64,000 nt of DNA, taken from Pollutibacter soli (GTDB taxonomy: Bacteria > Bacteroidota > Bacteroidia > Chitinophagales > Chitinophagaceae). The notes under the pieces were generated by a model, which was not told where the DNA came from, searched no databases, and saw only the letters and a program-made list of their open reading frames with translations. Location: contig JARJHS010000001.1 of assembly GCA_029269725.1 (NCBI GenBank), positions 372,001-436,000 on the forward strand. Reading direction: 5' to 3'. Positions 9,504 through 18,147 of the stretch are shown piece after piece (positions within the stretch are counted from its first letter, which is position 1; every line of letters begins with the position of its first letter). Made by a program: the position numbers and the translations under genes.

Positions 9504-10586
9504 ATGCCCTCATTCGAAGTAGATCCGGATATATCAATTGCCAGAACCATCTCTACCGATTTCTATACTGATCCGGGATATTTCGAAATTTCCAAGGAGA
9601 AAATCTTTCTCAATTCGTGGCAATTTATTGGCAGCGGTGAGCTTGCTGCAAAAAAAGGAAGTTGTTATCCGTTTGCATTTTTATCTCCTTTTATTGAAGA
9701 ACCGTTGTTGCTGAGCAGGGATACTAAAAATGAATTGCATTGTGTTTCCAATGTCTGTACACACCGGGGAAACCTGCTCGTTAAAGAAGCCTGTGAACTT
9801 TCAAATATACGTTGCCGTTACCATGGCAGAATTTTCGAGCTCGATGGAACATTCAGGACAATGCCGGAATTCAAAGAAGTAAAAAATTTCCCAACAGCCG
9901 AAGATGATCTGCATCCGGTCGATCTGTTTCAATGGGGAAACCTGTTGTTTTGTTCTCTCCGGAATTCGTTTACAGCACAATCATTTTTTAGTGAGATGAT
10001 GCATCGGGTAGGGTGGCTACCGCTGGAAGAATTCAGGTATATGCCAGGATTATCAAAGGAGTATACCGTTCATGCACATTGGGCATTGTATTGCGAGAAT
10101 TATCTCGAAGGGTTTCATATCCCATTTGTGCACGCCGGACTCAATGCGGTACTTGACTTTGGCAATTACACAACCGAGTTATTTACAAATTCAAATCTTC
10201 AATTGGGAATAGCAAAAGAAGGCGAACCGTGTTTTGATCTTCCAACATCTTCACCTGATTATGGTAAAAATGTTGCTGCGTATTATTTCTGGGTTTTCCC
10301 CAATATGATGTTCAATTTTTACCCATGGGGATTATCTGTAAATATTGTAAAGCCGGTGAGTGTCGACGAAACGAAAGTCAGTTTTCTGACCTATGTATGG
10401 AAAGATTCACTTTTTGATACTGGTGCCGGAAGCGATCTTAACACTGTTGAACTGGAAGATGAAGAAGTGGTGGAAGCCGTACAGAAAGGTGTTCGTTCCA
10501 GGTTTTATAATCACGGCAGATATTCTGTAACAAGAGAACAGGGTACACATCATTTTCACAGGCTGATTGCACAGTACATGAAATAA
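9504..10586 (+). CDS. Rieske-type ring-hydroxylating oxygenase, alpha subunit
   Basis: The protein is 360 residues with two domains. The N-terminal Rieske centre is shown by CTHRGN (near residue 90) and CRYHG about 20 residues later, which bind the [2Fe-2S] cluster through two Cys and two His. The C-terminal catalytic domain carries ENYLEGFHIPFVHAGL, with the two His of the mononuclear iron site. This motif spacing resembles the choline/carnitine monooxygenase-like branch as well as aromatic dioxygenases, so the substrate is open. Such enzymes need a reductase and sometimes a ferredoxin; none is next to it. It is convergent with the YhhN gene and looks monocistronic. Confidence 0.85.
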   Translation: MPSFEVDPDISIARTISTDFYTDPGYFEISKEKIFLNSWQFIGSGELAAKKGSCYPFAFLSPFIEEPLLLSRDTKNELHCVSNVCTHRGNLLVKEACELSNIRCRYHGRIFELDGTFRTMPEFKEVKNFPTAEDDLHPVDLFQWGNLLFCSLRNSFTAQSFFSEMMHRVGWLPLEEFRYMPGLSKEYTVHAHWALYCENYLEGFHIPFVHAGLNAVLDFGNYTTELFTNSNLQLGIAKEGEPCFDLPTSSPDYGKNVAAYYFWVFPNMMFNFYPWGLSVNIVKPVSVDETKVSFLTYVWKDSLFDTGAGSDLNTVELEDEEVVEAVQKGVRSRFYNHGRYSVTREQGTHHFHRLIAQYMK

Positions 10587-10611
10587 TAACCTAAAGCCGG
10601 ATTTGAGGAAA

Positions 10612-11343
10612 TTATCTTCCCGAAGAGAACCAATTACGTGTTTTCATAATCATGTGGTGATATCGGATAGCCCCCACCGTAAGAAAGAATTGAGCGAGAC
10701 AATAAGTGATCATGATCAAGGGCGATGCAAAAGAAAATGATTGCCTGAATTTATTGAAAGCAAGTATCGAATCAGAAATCACAAAGAGTAAAGCTCCGGA
10801 AATGAAATAGTATAACATATCAGTGCTTAATTTTCCGCCCATTTGAAGTGTACTTACCAGCATCAATCCGATAGTCAGTGCATAGATGACAACGGGAACT
10901 TTTAAAGATCCGAGTCCCGGCCATAACAGGTATAGCATCATACCGACATAAATCAAAGTCAACAGCAGAGCTACCCATTTTGAACTTCCATTTCTCGGCT
11001 TTTCAGTTCTATGGATGGTCAGGAAGAAAATAATGTAACAGATGTGCGCAATAAGGAAAAACGAAAGACCGACGATAAACAGGATGGGATACTTACTATC
11101 AAACAGCAGCATAATATCCCCTAACCAGGAAAAAAAGATGGCCATCGAAAAAATAAATGCAGATGTTGACCATCGGGGTAGTGCATAAAAAAAAGCCAGG
11201 TAAAGGAGTGGCATCAGCAATGTTTTGGAAAAAAGTCTGCCCTCGCTATTTTTTGTAAATACAAAAAACAGATCGATAACTACATCGATAAAAAATAGTA
11301 TGAACCATACTGAAGAATTGCGCATTATGCCAAAATACTTCAA
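10612..11343 (-). CDS. YhhN/TMEM86-family membrane protein (putative lysoplasmalogenase)
   Basis: The protein is 243 residues with about eight membrane segments. The family's conserved acidic motif is visible as FSWLGDIMLLF, followed by FIVGLSFFLIAHICYI, and a second motif GALLFVISDSILAFNKF carries another conserved Asp. TMEM86B, the animal relative, hydrolyses the vinyl-ether bond of lysoplasmalogens; bacterial members are annotated by this similarity. Physiological substrate in this organism is inference. The gene is convergent with the Rieske gene (25-base gap) and follows the HU/SPOR gene on the same strand. Confidence 0.8.
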   Translation of the reverse strand: MKYFGIMRNSSVWFILFFIDVVIDLFFVFTKNSEGRLFSKTLLMPLLYLAFFYALPRWSTSAFIFSMAIFFSWLGDIMLLFDSKYPILFIVGLSFFLIAHICYIIFFLTIHRTEKPRNGSSKWVALLLTLIYVGMMLYLLWPGLGSLKVPVVIYALTIGLMLVSTLQMGGKLSTDMLYYFISGALLFVISDSILAFNKFRQSFSFASPLIMITYCLAQFFLTVGAIRYHHMIMKTRNWFSSGR

Positions 11344-11439
11344 TTGAAGTTTACGCAGGAGTCTCCTGGAAAATTTGCAGCAAAGTTATCCGGGATTTTT
11401 TTAATCCCTCCGGCGCCAAAATTGTGTGGTATTGAAACC

Positions 11440-12384
11440 TTACCTGGATGCTCCTTCGGAAACGATTTCTACCCAAACCTTTTTTCCAAAGAAATTACTG
11501 AGTGAATCCCGGACACGGGTAGTATCAGAAAGCGGCTTATTAACAGAGATAGCAATTTTAAAATCAATTGAATCTTTGGTGATCATGACTACTTTATGTC
11601 CCCATTCTTTAAGATCAGCATATCTTTTCAATGCTCTCTTTTGTTTTGCGACTTCAAGAACGATATTAAAACCCTGCGTTGTGACAGGTGCAGGTGCTGG
11701 CGTCACAGTCGAATCAGGTGTTACGGGAGTTTCAGTTTTTGCTGAGGTGTCTGCAGAAATCTGATTAACAGAATCTTCAGGAGGAGATGAAAGTATTAAT
11801 TGTGTAGCCTGTTCGTGTACTTCAGGCTTTCCTTCGGTTTTTTCATAAAAGAAATAAGCAACGTACCCCATAAGGCCGAGACCAATTACCACCAACGCCA
11901 TCAGGAGTGCGTTAGAACCACTTGCTTTTCTTTTTGACACTGGTTGACGGTAATCATCATCAAACTGAACATCTTCCTGTGACTTGCCTTTTCTGATTGT
12001 CTCCATATTCCCGCCAGAGCTGTATTCTTCCTGTACAAATTCCAGCTGATGTTTAGTATCGAGTTGTAAATGCCCGATTCCGTCGATTACGAAGGGTTTG
12101 CTGATATAAAGCAGTTGCTTACCAATAACGGTGAATGATTCCAGGTCTGAACTCGCTAAGGGTTTTATTTTGCCGGTTTCCTTCGAGATATAGGCGATAA
12201 AATCCTGGTCGGGTCCCAGTTTTTTATTTGCCTCAAACTGTACTGAACCCTTTGGCAACGAACCGTTTGGATTGTCTTCGATCGATAAAGTAGCATTTTT
12301 TTCAATGCTGAATTTGCCAAGTCCTTCTAAATGGAAGGATTTGTTCTGCAGGAGATAAGGCAACAGGAGTTGAGATACTTTCAA
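11440..12384 (-). CDS. HU (CCDC81-like)-SPOR domain membrane protein
   Basis: The protein is 314 residues. The N-terminal 1-130 region resembles the prokaryotic CCDC81-type HU domains (LLLPYLLQNKSFHLEGLGKFSI, then a second similar unit). A single membrane segment lies at about 158-179, followed by a Pro/Thr-rich linker to about 235. The C-terminal 75 residues look like a SPOR domain (FNIVLEVAKQKRALKRYADLKEWG). SPOR domains bind denuded septal peptidoglycan; the HU-like part would be cytoplasmic. The topology suggests a link between a cytoplasmic partner, possibly nucleoid or divisome, and the cell wall at the division site. That link is inference. Confidence 0.75.
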   Translation of the reverse strand: MKVSQLLLPYLLQNKSFHLEGLGKFSIEKNATLSIEDNPNGSLPKGSVQFEANKKLGPDQDFIAYISKETGKIKPLASSDLESFTVIGKQLLYISKPFVIDGIGHLQLDTKHQLEFVQEEYSSGGNMETIRKGKSQEDVQFDDDYRQPVSKRKASGSNALLMALVVIGLGLMGYVAYFFYEKTEGKPEVHEQATQLILSSPPEDSVNQISADTSAKTETPVTPDSTVTPAPAPVTTQGFNIVLEVAKQKRALKRYADLKEWGHKVVMITKDSIDFKIAISVNKPLSDTTRVRDSLSNFFGKKVWVEIVSEGASR

Positions 12385-12491
12385 GGTATTGGTTTTTAGC
12401 AGTTAAGCAATCTTTCTACTGCCCGAATGCTATAACGAAGAGCTTAGACGAATATTTTATAAACCGATAGGCATCATCGGTTTAGGCGCCT

Positions 12492-12521
12492 TTGCCAGTA
12501 CCTGCTTTCTGCCTATTTTTG
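12492..12521 (+). promoter_or_regulatory. Putative promoter with nearly leaderless start
   Basis: TTG (12492-12494), a 19-base spacer and TATTTTTG (12514-12521) form a full match to the Bacteroidetes promoter layout. The -7 element ends only 7 bases before the ATG at 12529, so transcription would start within a few bases of the start codon. Confidence 0.6.
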
Positions 12522-12528
12522 CGGCGCG

Positions 12529-12846
12529 ATGCTGACGGAGGAAGAAAAGAAATTCATTGCATACTGGGAGGAGAACCGGGATAAGCAGAAAAGGCTGTCG
12601 TATCAGCTGATGATTGGCCTGCCGCTGGGTTTAATTTTCGCCTTACCGATAATGATCAATTTCTTTGCCGGACGACTCTGGTATAAACGTGCTGATGCCA
12701 TTGCAAATACACAGATGAGTCCGACCGTTCTGATTGTTGCCGTTGCTGCCATTGCCGTTTTCATCGGGATTTTTTACCGTAAACTGAAATGGGAGAAAAA
12801 TGAGCAGTTTTATAAAGAGTTAAAAGCAAAGGAGTTACAACCCTGA
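12529..12846 (+). CDS. Small two-span membrane protein of unknown function
   Basis: The 105-residue product starts with a charged segment (LTEEEKKFIAYWEENRDKQKR), then has two membrane helices at about 27-48 and 67-84, and ends in a Lys/Glu-rich cytoplasmic tail. I do not recognise a named family; similar short proteins are common next to division and envelope genes in Bacteroidota. The ATG at 12529 follows a full promoter by only 7 bases, and no other Met occurs before residue 28, so the message appears nearly leaderless. It is divergent from the HU/SPOR gene and precedes the FKBP gene by 115 bases. Confidence 0.7.
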   Translation: MLTEEEKKFIAYWEENRDKQKRLSYQLMIGLPLGLIFALPIMINFFAGRLWYKRADAIANTQMSPTVLIVAVAAIAVFIGIFYRKLKWEKNEQFYKELKAKELQP

Positions 12847-12961
12847 ATTGTCGATTGATGCTGCTAATTAACAGATTTTTATTTCAGTTATGAAACGTTC
12901 GGAGGAAAAATCTTGTCAGTATCACCATCTTTGCCGGAATTTTTTTTAAACCCCAATACAT

Positions 12962-13477
12962 ATGCGCAAATTTTTGATCTGTGGTCTTGTTCTGACGATT
13001 GTAGCAATCCAATCCTGTAATAAAGACAGTAATTACGACCAGGAATGTCCTTATACCGACCAAACCATTTCGGTACCAGCTGAGGAATTATCCAAGTTGG
13101 ACACTTATATAGATACCAGTAATATTGATGCTACAGAAGACGCCCGAGGCTTTTATTACAAAATCGAAACTTTAGGTTCGGGTACTGCTGTTGGCGATCC
13201 CTGCACCCAGGTTGGTGTAAAGTACAAAGGCAAATTGATCAATGGTAATGTGTTTGATTCTACGACCAGCAATGCCCGCGTTTTCGTGTTGGGCCAACTG
13301 ATCTGGGGATGGCGCAAAGGTTTACAGCTGATCAAACAAGGCGGCAAAATTACTCTTTATTTGCCACCGACACTTGGTTATGGTCCTCAACCTGTTGTTG
13401 ATCAGAATACAGGTGAAGTGAAAATCCCTGGTAATTCCATATTGATTTTTGAAATCGAACTCCAGGAAGTTTTCTAG
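12962..13477 (+). CDS. Lipoprotein FKBP-type peptidyl-prolyl isomerase
   Basis: The 171-residue product has a lipoprotein signal peptide ending VAIQSC, with the lipidated Cys at residue 19. The C-terminal 105 residues are an FKBP domain: GVKYKGKLINGNVFDST, the GWRKGLQLIKQGGKITLYLPPTLGYG core, then PGNSILIFEIEL. It should catalyse cis-trans isomerisation of proline bonds in exported proteins at the envelope. Bacteroidota often carry several such lipoprotein FKBPs, some in gliding and T9SS gene sets; no such context exists here. A hairpin terminator follows. Confidence 0.9.
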   Translation: MRKFLICGLVLTIVAIQSCNKDSNYDQECPYTDQTISVPAEELSKLDTYIDTSNIDATEDARGFYYKIETLGSGTAVGDPCTQVGVKYKGKLINGNVFDSTTSNARVFVLGQLIWGWRKGLQLIKQGGKITLYLPPTLGYGPQPVVDQNTGEVKIPGNSILIFEIELQEVF

Positions 13478-13496
13478 AAATATTTATAAGACTTTG

Positions 13497-13538
13497 AAAG
13501 GCTTTGGTGATTTAACTCATCAAAGCCTTTTATTTTTA
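13497..13538 (+). terminator. Rho-independent terminator after the FKBP gene
   Basis: AAAGGCTTTG (13497-13506) pairs with CAAAGCCTTT (13521-13530), with an extra short GTGA/TCAT inner pairing, followed by a T-rich tail. It lies between the FKBP stop and the start of the serine dehydratase gene, separating the two. Confidence 0.8.
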
Positions 13539-13552
13539 TCAAAACTATCCCT

Positions 13553-14980
13553 TTGGCGCACGAATCAATTTCTGTTTTCGATATGCTGAAGATTGGGGTT
13601 GGTCCATCCAGTTCACATACGCTTGGTCCATGGAAAGCTGCCCTTATGTTCTGCTCTTTACTTGAAAATAATTATGAATTATCAGACGTAGAAAACATCA
13701 CGGTCCTGCTGTACGGTTCTCTGGCAAAAACCGGAAAGGGCCATGGTACTGATATCGCAGTGCAAATGGGTTTACTGGGAGCAGATCCGGTTACCTGCGA
13801 AATCGATAAAATCGATTTTCAGATCGCGGACATCCGGGAAACCCATATGCTGAAGCTGGCAGATAAAAAGCAGATACAATTCAATCCTGAAACCGACATT
13901 GAGTTTTTATATTCAGAATCGTTGCCCTATCATCCCAACGCATTGACATTTCTTGCAAAAACCGTTTTTAATGAAAATATCGCCGCAACATATTATTCAG
14001 TTGGCGGTGGATTTGTTGAGCAGGAAGGCTATAAACAGATATCTTCTAAAAACCAGCAATTGCCATTTCCTGTTGACAATGCGGGTGATCTGCTTCATTG
14101 GTGCATGAAAACCGGGTTATCCATCAGTGAAGTTGTTTTGGAAAATGAATCTTCCTGGCGCGATGAGTCTGACACACGAAAAGGGCTGGAGCATATCTGG
14201 GAAACGATGCGCAATTGTATTTATAAGGGATGTCATACTGCAGGAATGTTGCCGGGAGGCTTATTGGTAAAGAGAAGGGCTTCAGATCTGAATAAGCGTT
14301 TATTAAAAGGAAGAAAATATAATGATTACGGAAGCTGGGTCGCGAGTATCCGGCAGGGTGGGAATGATTTTCGATATACTATAGATTGGGTGAGTTGTTT
14401 TGCACTCGCTGTAAACGAAGAAAATGCTTCTTTTGGCCGGGTCGTTACAGCGCCAACAAACGGAGCAGCCGGAGTTATTCCGGCGGTTCTGCAGTATTTT
14501 ATCTGCTTCTGCGACGGGCATCATCCGGAAAAAATAATTCAGTTCCTGCTTACTGCTGCAGAGATCGGCAGCATATTTAAAAAAGGTGCAACCATATCTG
14601 CAGCTATGGGTGGCTGTCAGGCTGAAATTGGTGTGTCATCTGCGATGTCAGCCGCGGCACTCACTGAATGTCTGGGCGGCACGCAACGCCAGGCCATCAT
14701 GGCTGCTGAAATAGCGATGGAACATCATCTTGGGCTCACATGTGATCCCATAGGAGGGCTTGTCCAGGTACCTTGTATTGAAAGAAATACTATGGGTGCT
14801 GTGAAAGCCATTACCGCTGCACAACTTGCTTTACAGAGTTCACCTGACTATGCAAAAGTTTCACTGGACACCGTGATCAAAACGATGTGGGAAACTGCAA
14901 TGGACATGAATATGAAATATAAGGAGACGGCTGATGGAGGACTTGCATTGCATATTCCACTTGGCTTGAGAGAATGCTGA
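13553..14980 (+). CDS. sdaA: L-serine ammonia-lyase, iron-sulfur type, single chain
   Basis: The 475-residue product deaminates L-serine to pyruvate and ammonia. The beta domain opens with [21 protein letters not shown], the substrate-binding signature. The alpha domain shows [33 protein letters not shown], and [20 protein letters not shown], which carries the Cys ligands of the 4Fe-4S cluster. Alpha and beta domains are fused in one chain as in E. coli SdaA. The only start giving the family N-terminus is a TTG at 13553, 14 bases after the preceding terminator, so initiation appears to use a non-ATG codon or a very short leader. Confidence 0.93.
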   Translation: MAHESISVFDMLKIGVGPSSSHTLGPWKAALMFCSLLENNYELSDVENITVLLYGSLAKTGKGHGTDIAVQMGLLGADPVTCEIDKIDFQIADIRETHMLKLADKKQIQFNPETDIEFLYSESLPYHPNALTFLAKTVFNENIAATYYSVGGGFVEQEGYKQISSKNQQLPFPVDNAGDLLHWCMKTGLSISEVVLENESSWRDESDTRKGLEHIWETMRNCIYKGCHTAGMLPGGLLVKRRASDLNKRLLKGRKYNDYGSWVASIRQGGNDFRYTIDWVSCFALAVNEENASFGRVVTAPTNGAAGVIPAVLQYFICFCDGHHPEKIIQFLLTAAEIGSIFKKGATISAAMGGCQAEIGVSSAMSAAALTECLGGTQRQAIMAAEIAMEHHLGLTCDPIGGLVQVPCIERNTMGAVKAITAAQLALQSSPDYAKVSLDTVIKTMWETAMDMNMKYKETADGGLALHIPLGLREC

Positions 14981-15089
14981 ATTTTGCTGATAAAATATAA
15001 AGGTTTTCTAAAACAAAATGTGGCACTGCAATGTTATGTGGGCGACGTATAAATTTGTATTCCTTTAAGATTAACCTGAACCGGTGCAC

Positions 15090-16778
15090 ATGGTCAAAAG
15101 AAATGAGAACCAGATTAAAAGTCCTGTCAGCCGCATTCTCCAGGTACTGCAATTGGACAAAAAAGAAATCAGTGCTGTTTATCTTTACTCCATCTTATAT
15201 GGTCTGATTCAGTTATCGTTGCCTATTGGAATTCAAAGCATCATTAGTTATGTATTAGGTGGGGCAATTTCTACATCGCTGGTGATACTTATTACTATGG
15301 TTGTTTTCGGCGTTTTCTTCAACGGACTTGTACAGGTAAATTCGATGAAGATCATTGAGAAAGTACAACAAAAAATTTTCGTTCGGTATGCATTCGAGTA
15401 TGCGACCAGAATACCACGGCTGGACCTGAAAAGCATCGACAACTACTATCTTCCTGAACTTGTCAATAGGTTTTTTGATACTACAGCCCTTCAAAAAGGA
15501 ATTTCAAAATTATTGCTCGATATCCCGGCGGCATCGATACAGGTAATCTTCGGTTTAATCTTATTATCTTTTTATCATCCGATTTTTATTGTCTTCAGTT
15601 TTCTACTGATCACTCTTGTCATAATAATTATTTATTTCACAGGAAGCAGGGGAATGCAGACTTCACTGACAGAGAGTAAGTATAAATATAAGGTTGCAGG
15701 ATGGCTACAGGAATTGGGCCGCGTTGTACGCACGTTCAAGTTTTCGAAAGGATCAGTACTTAACCTGAAGAAAACAGATGGCCTCGTATTGAAATATATA
15801 GAAGCGAGAACCCATCATTTTAAAATCCTGCGGTTGCAGTATTGGACACTTATCGCTTTTAAGGTCCTGATAACTGCTGCCATGCTTATTGTGGGTAGTG
15901 TTTTGCTGATAGATCAGGAACTTAATCTCGGTCAGTTTATCGCATCAGAAATTGTAATATTAATGGTGTTGAATTCTGTCGAAAAGCTGATCGTCAACCT
16001 GGACAACGTGTACGATGTTCTCACAGCTGTTGAAAAGTTAAGTAAGGTGATTGACCAGCCTGTTGAGAAAGAACAGTCGCTTACTATCAATACAGAACAT
16101 AGCGGTGTATTAATAAGCGCATCAAACCTCGGCTTCTCTTTTGAACATAAAAAGATATTACACAATATCAATTTTACAATTCCGCGCGGGAGTAAAGTTG
16201 CTGTAATGGGCACTGATGGTTCAGGAAAATCGACTTTTATGCGTGTGCTTGGCCGGATATACAATGATTATACCGGAAGCTTACTGGTAGATAATGTACC
16301 GCTTAGCAATTATAATGCGGACGCTTACCGGCAACAGACAGGAATGCTCATCAGCCACCTCGAAATTTTTAATGGTACATTGTTGCAGAATATTAATATG
16401 GGTGATGACAGGATATCTCCTGATATGATCATCCGCCTTGCGGAAGAAGCAGGGCTTTCAGATTTTATTTCGAACCAGGAAGACGGCTTTGATACCATTC
16501 TAGATCCTGCGGGAAAGCGGTTATCCCGTTCCGTTATACAAAAAATATTACTGCTCCGCGCACTTGTAGGTCATCCGCGTTTGTTATTGATGGATGAACC
16601 CTGGCGTGGACTGGAAGAGAGCAGCATCAATTCCATAAAAAAATACCTGATCGATAACTGCAGTACGTCAACAGTTATCATTGAAACCAACGATGAATCT
16701 TTTGCGAAGCATTGTGATATCGTTTTGTCTTTTGAAGATGGAACCCTGATCAGTAATGAACAAAGAAAACAAAATTAA
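15090..16778 (+). CDS. ABC exporter subunit (membrane domain plus degenerate ATPase domain)
   Basis: The 562-residue product has about six membrane helices (residues 30-320) and a C-terminal ATPase domain. Walker A is intact (GTDGSGKST, near 374) and Walker B reads LLLMDEP (near 499). The ABC signature LSGGQ is replaced by LSRSV, the D-loop reads WRGLEE, and the switch-loop His is replaced by Asn (ETNDESF). The family is type I secretion/bacteriocin-exporter-like but lacks an N-terminal C39 peptidase. I start at the ATG at 15090 rather than a GTG two codons earlier. Its 3' end overlaps the HlyD gene by 23 bases, and TolC follows, so the three form one export unit. The cargo is not evident in the window. 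Confidence 0.85.
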   Translation: MVKRNENQIKSPVSRILQVLQLDKKEISAVYLYSILYGLIQLSLPIGIQSIISYVLGGAISTSLVILITMVVFGVFFNGLVQVNSMKIIEKVQQKIFVRYAFEYATRIPRLDLKSIDNYYLPELVNRFFDTTALQKGISKLLLDIPAASIQVIFGLILLSFYHPIFIVFSFLLITLVIIIIYFTGSRGMQTSLTESKYKYKVAGWLQELGRVVRTFKFSKGSVLNLKKTDGLVLKYIEARTHHFKILRLQYWTLIAFKVLITAAMLIVGSVLLIDQELNLGQFIASEIVILMVLNSVEKLIVNLDNVYDVLTAVEKLSKVIDQPVEKEQSLTINTEHSGVLISASNLGFSFEHKKILHNINFTIPRGSKVAVMGTDGSGKSTFMRVLGRIYNDYTGSLLVDNVPLSNYNADAYRQQTGMLISHLEIFNGTLLQNINMGDDRISPDMIIRLAEEAGLSDFISNQEDGFDTILDPAGKRLSRSVIQKILLLRALVGHPRLLLMDEPWRGLEESSINSIKKYLIDNCSTSTVIIETNDESFAKHCDIVLSFEDGTLISNEQRKQN

Positions 16779-18147
16779 AGCAACAGGAATGTCTCTCGAT
16801 TTTATAAACAAAAACACTCGTGAGCAGATTGAGGGAATGGGATTGAGTTCCTATGACAGCATTTACCTGATCAATAGAAAAAGCCGGGTAAAGTATTGGG
16901 TATTTGGAATTTTTGCTTTTTTGCTGACGATTTTATTTCTGCCATGGACGCAGAACATCCGCAGCCGTGGTGCTGTTACCACTCTTCGCCAGGAGCAACG
17001 GCCGCAGGAGCTTCCCAGCATCATACCCGGTAAAATTGCAAAATGGCATGTGAAAGAAGGGGACTATGTAAAGAAGGGCGATACCATCGTTCAGATTGCA
17101 GAAATTAAGGACGACTACCTTGATCCGAAGCTGTTGGAGCGTACCCAACAACAAATCGATGCCAAATCCATGGCTATAGAAAATTACCGGAATAAAGTTT
17201 CTGCGTCGGGCCAGCAGATCACTGCACTGAAGGAAGCAAGGGATCTTAAACTGAAAGAGCTCGCAAATAAAGTGGCTCAGCAGGAATTGAAGATCATGAG
17301 CGACAGTATAGAAATGAGGGCCGCCTTGAATGATCTCAATATAAAAACTGAGCAGTTCAGCAGGCAAAAAGTGATGTATGATTCGGGCCTTGCTTCACTG
17401 GTGCAGCTGGAACAGAGAAACCAGGCTTACCAGGAGTCTTTGGCAAAAAAGACCAGCGCCGAAATTAAATTCAGCAATTCAAAGCAGGAATTATTACGGC
17501 TGCAGCTGGAACGTAATGGTGAGATGCAGCAATACCTGGAAAAAATATCGAAGGCAGAGGGAGAAAGATTTCAGTCACTAAGCGAAGTTCAGGCTGGCTC
17601 TGGTGAAGTAGCCAAGTTACAAAATCAGTATATGAACTACAGTGTTCGCAGCGGATTGTACGTGCTGACTGCTCCGCAGGACGGACAGGTGGTGAGGGCA
17701 AAAAAAGCGGGCTTTGGTGAAATTGTTAAAGACGGCGAAATTATTGTAGAAATAGTGCCTACCGAAATTGACTATGCTATCGAGGTATTTATAAGGCCGG
17801 TAGATCTTCCCTTGCTGGCTGATGGTCAGAAGGCAAGAATCATATTCGATGGATTTCCAGCAATCGTTTTCAGCGGATGGCCCGAATCATCTTACGGAAC
17901 CTTCGGTGGCATTGTTGCAGCCATTGAAACTTCGGTTAGCCCTAATGGTATGTTCAGGATTTTAATTCGTGAGGATAGTACTGATAAGCGATGGCCGCGA
18001 CAGTTGAAATTAGGAACAGGCGCTCAGTCGATTGCTTTGCTTAATAATGTGCCTGTGTGGTATGAGCTCTGGCGAAACATCAATGGATTTCCACCGGATT
18101 ATTACAAAATTGTTCAGAGTAAACCTAAAAAATCCACTATTGAATGA
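16756..18147 (+). CDS. HlyD-family periplasmic adaptor protein
   Basis: The 463-residue product has one N-terminal membrane helix (about 45-65). A lipoyl-like half-motif (IPGKIAKWHVKEGDYVKKGDTIVQI, about 90-115) precedes a long alpha-helical coiled hairpin (about 130-285), then the second lipoyl half (APQDGQVVRAKKAGFGEIVKDGE) and a beta-barrel region. This is the standard membrane-fusion adaptor that links an inner-membrane ABC exporter to an outer-membrane TolC duct. It overlaps the ABC gene by 23 bases and the TolC gene by 4 bases (ATGA), showing translational coupling. Confidence 0.92.
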   Translation: MNKENKIKATGMSLDFINKNTREQIEGMGLSSYDSIYLINRKSRVKYWVFGIFAFLLTILFLPWTQNIRSRGAVTTLRQEQRPQELPSIIPGKIAKWHVKEGDYVKKGDTIVQIAEIKDDYLDPKLLERTQQQIDAKSMAIENYRNKVSASGQQITALKEARDLKLKELANKVAQQELKIMSDSIEMRAALNDLNIKTEQFSRQKVMYDSGLASLVQLEQRNQAYQESLAKKTSAEIKFSNSKQELLRLQLERNGEMQQYLEKISKAEGERFQSLSEVQAGSGEVAKLQNQYMNYSVRSGLYVLTAPQDGQVVRAKKAGFGEIVKDGEIIVEIVPTEIDYAIEVFIRPVDLPLLADGQKARIIFDGFPAIVFSGWPESSYGTFGGIVAAIETSVSPNGMFRILIREDSTDKRWPRQLKLGTGAQSIALLNNVPVWYELWRNINGFPPDYYKIVQSKPKKSTIE

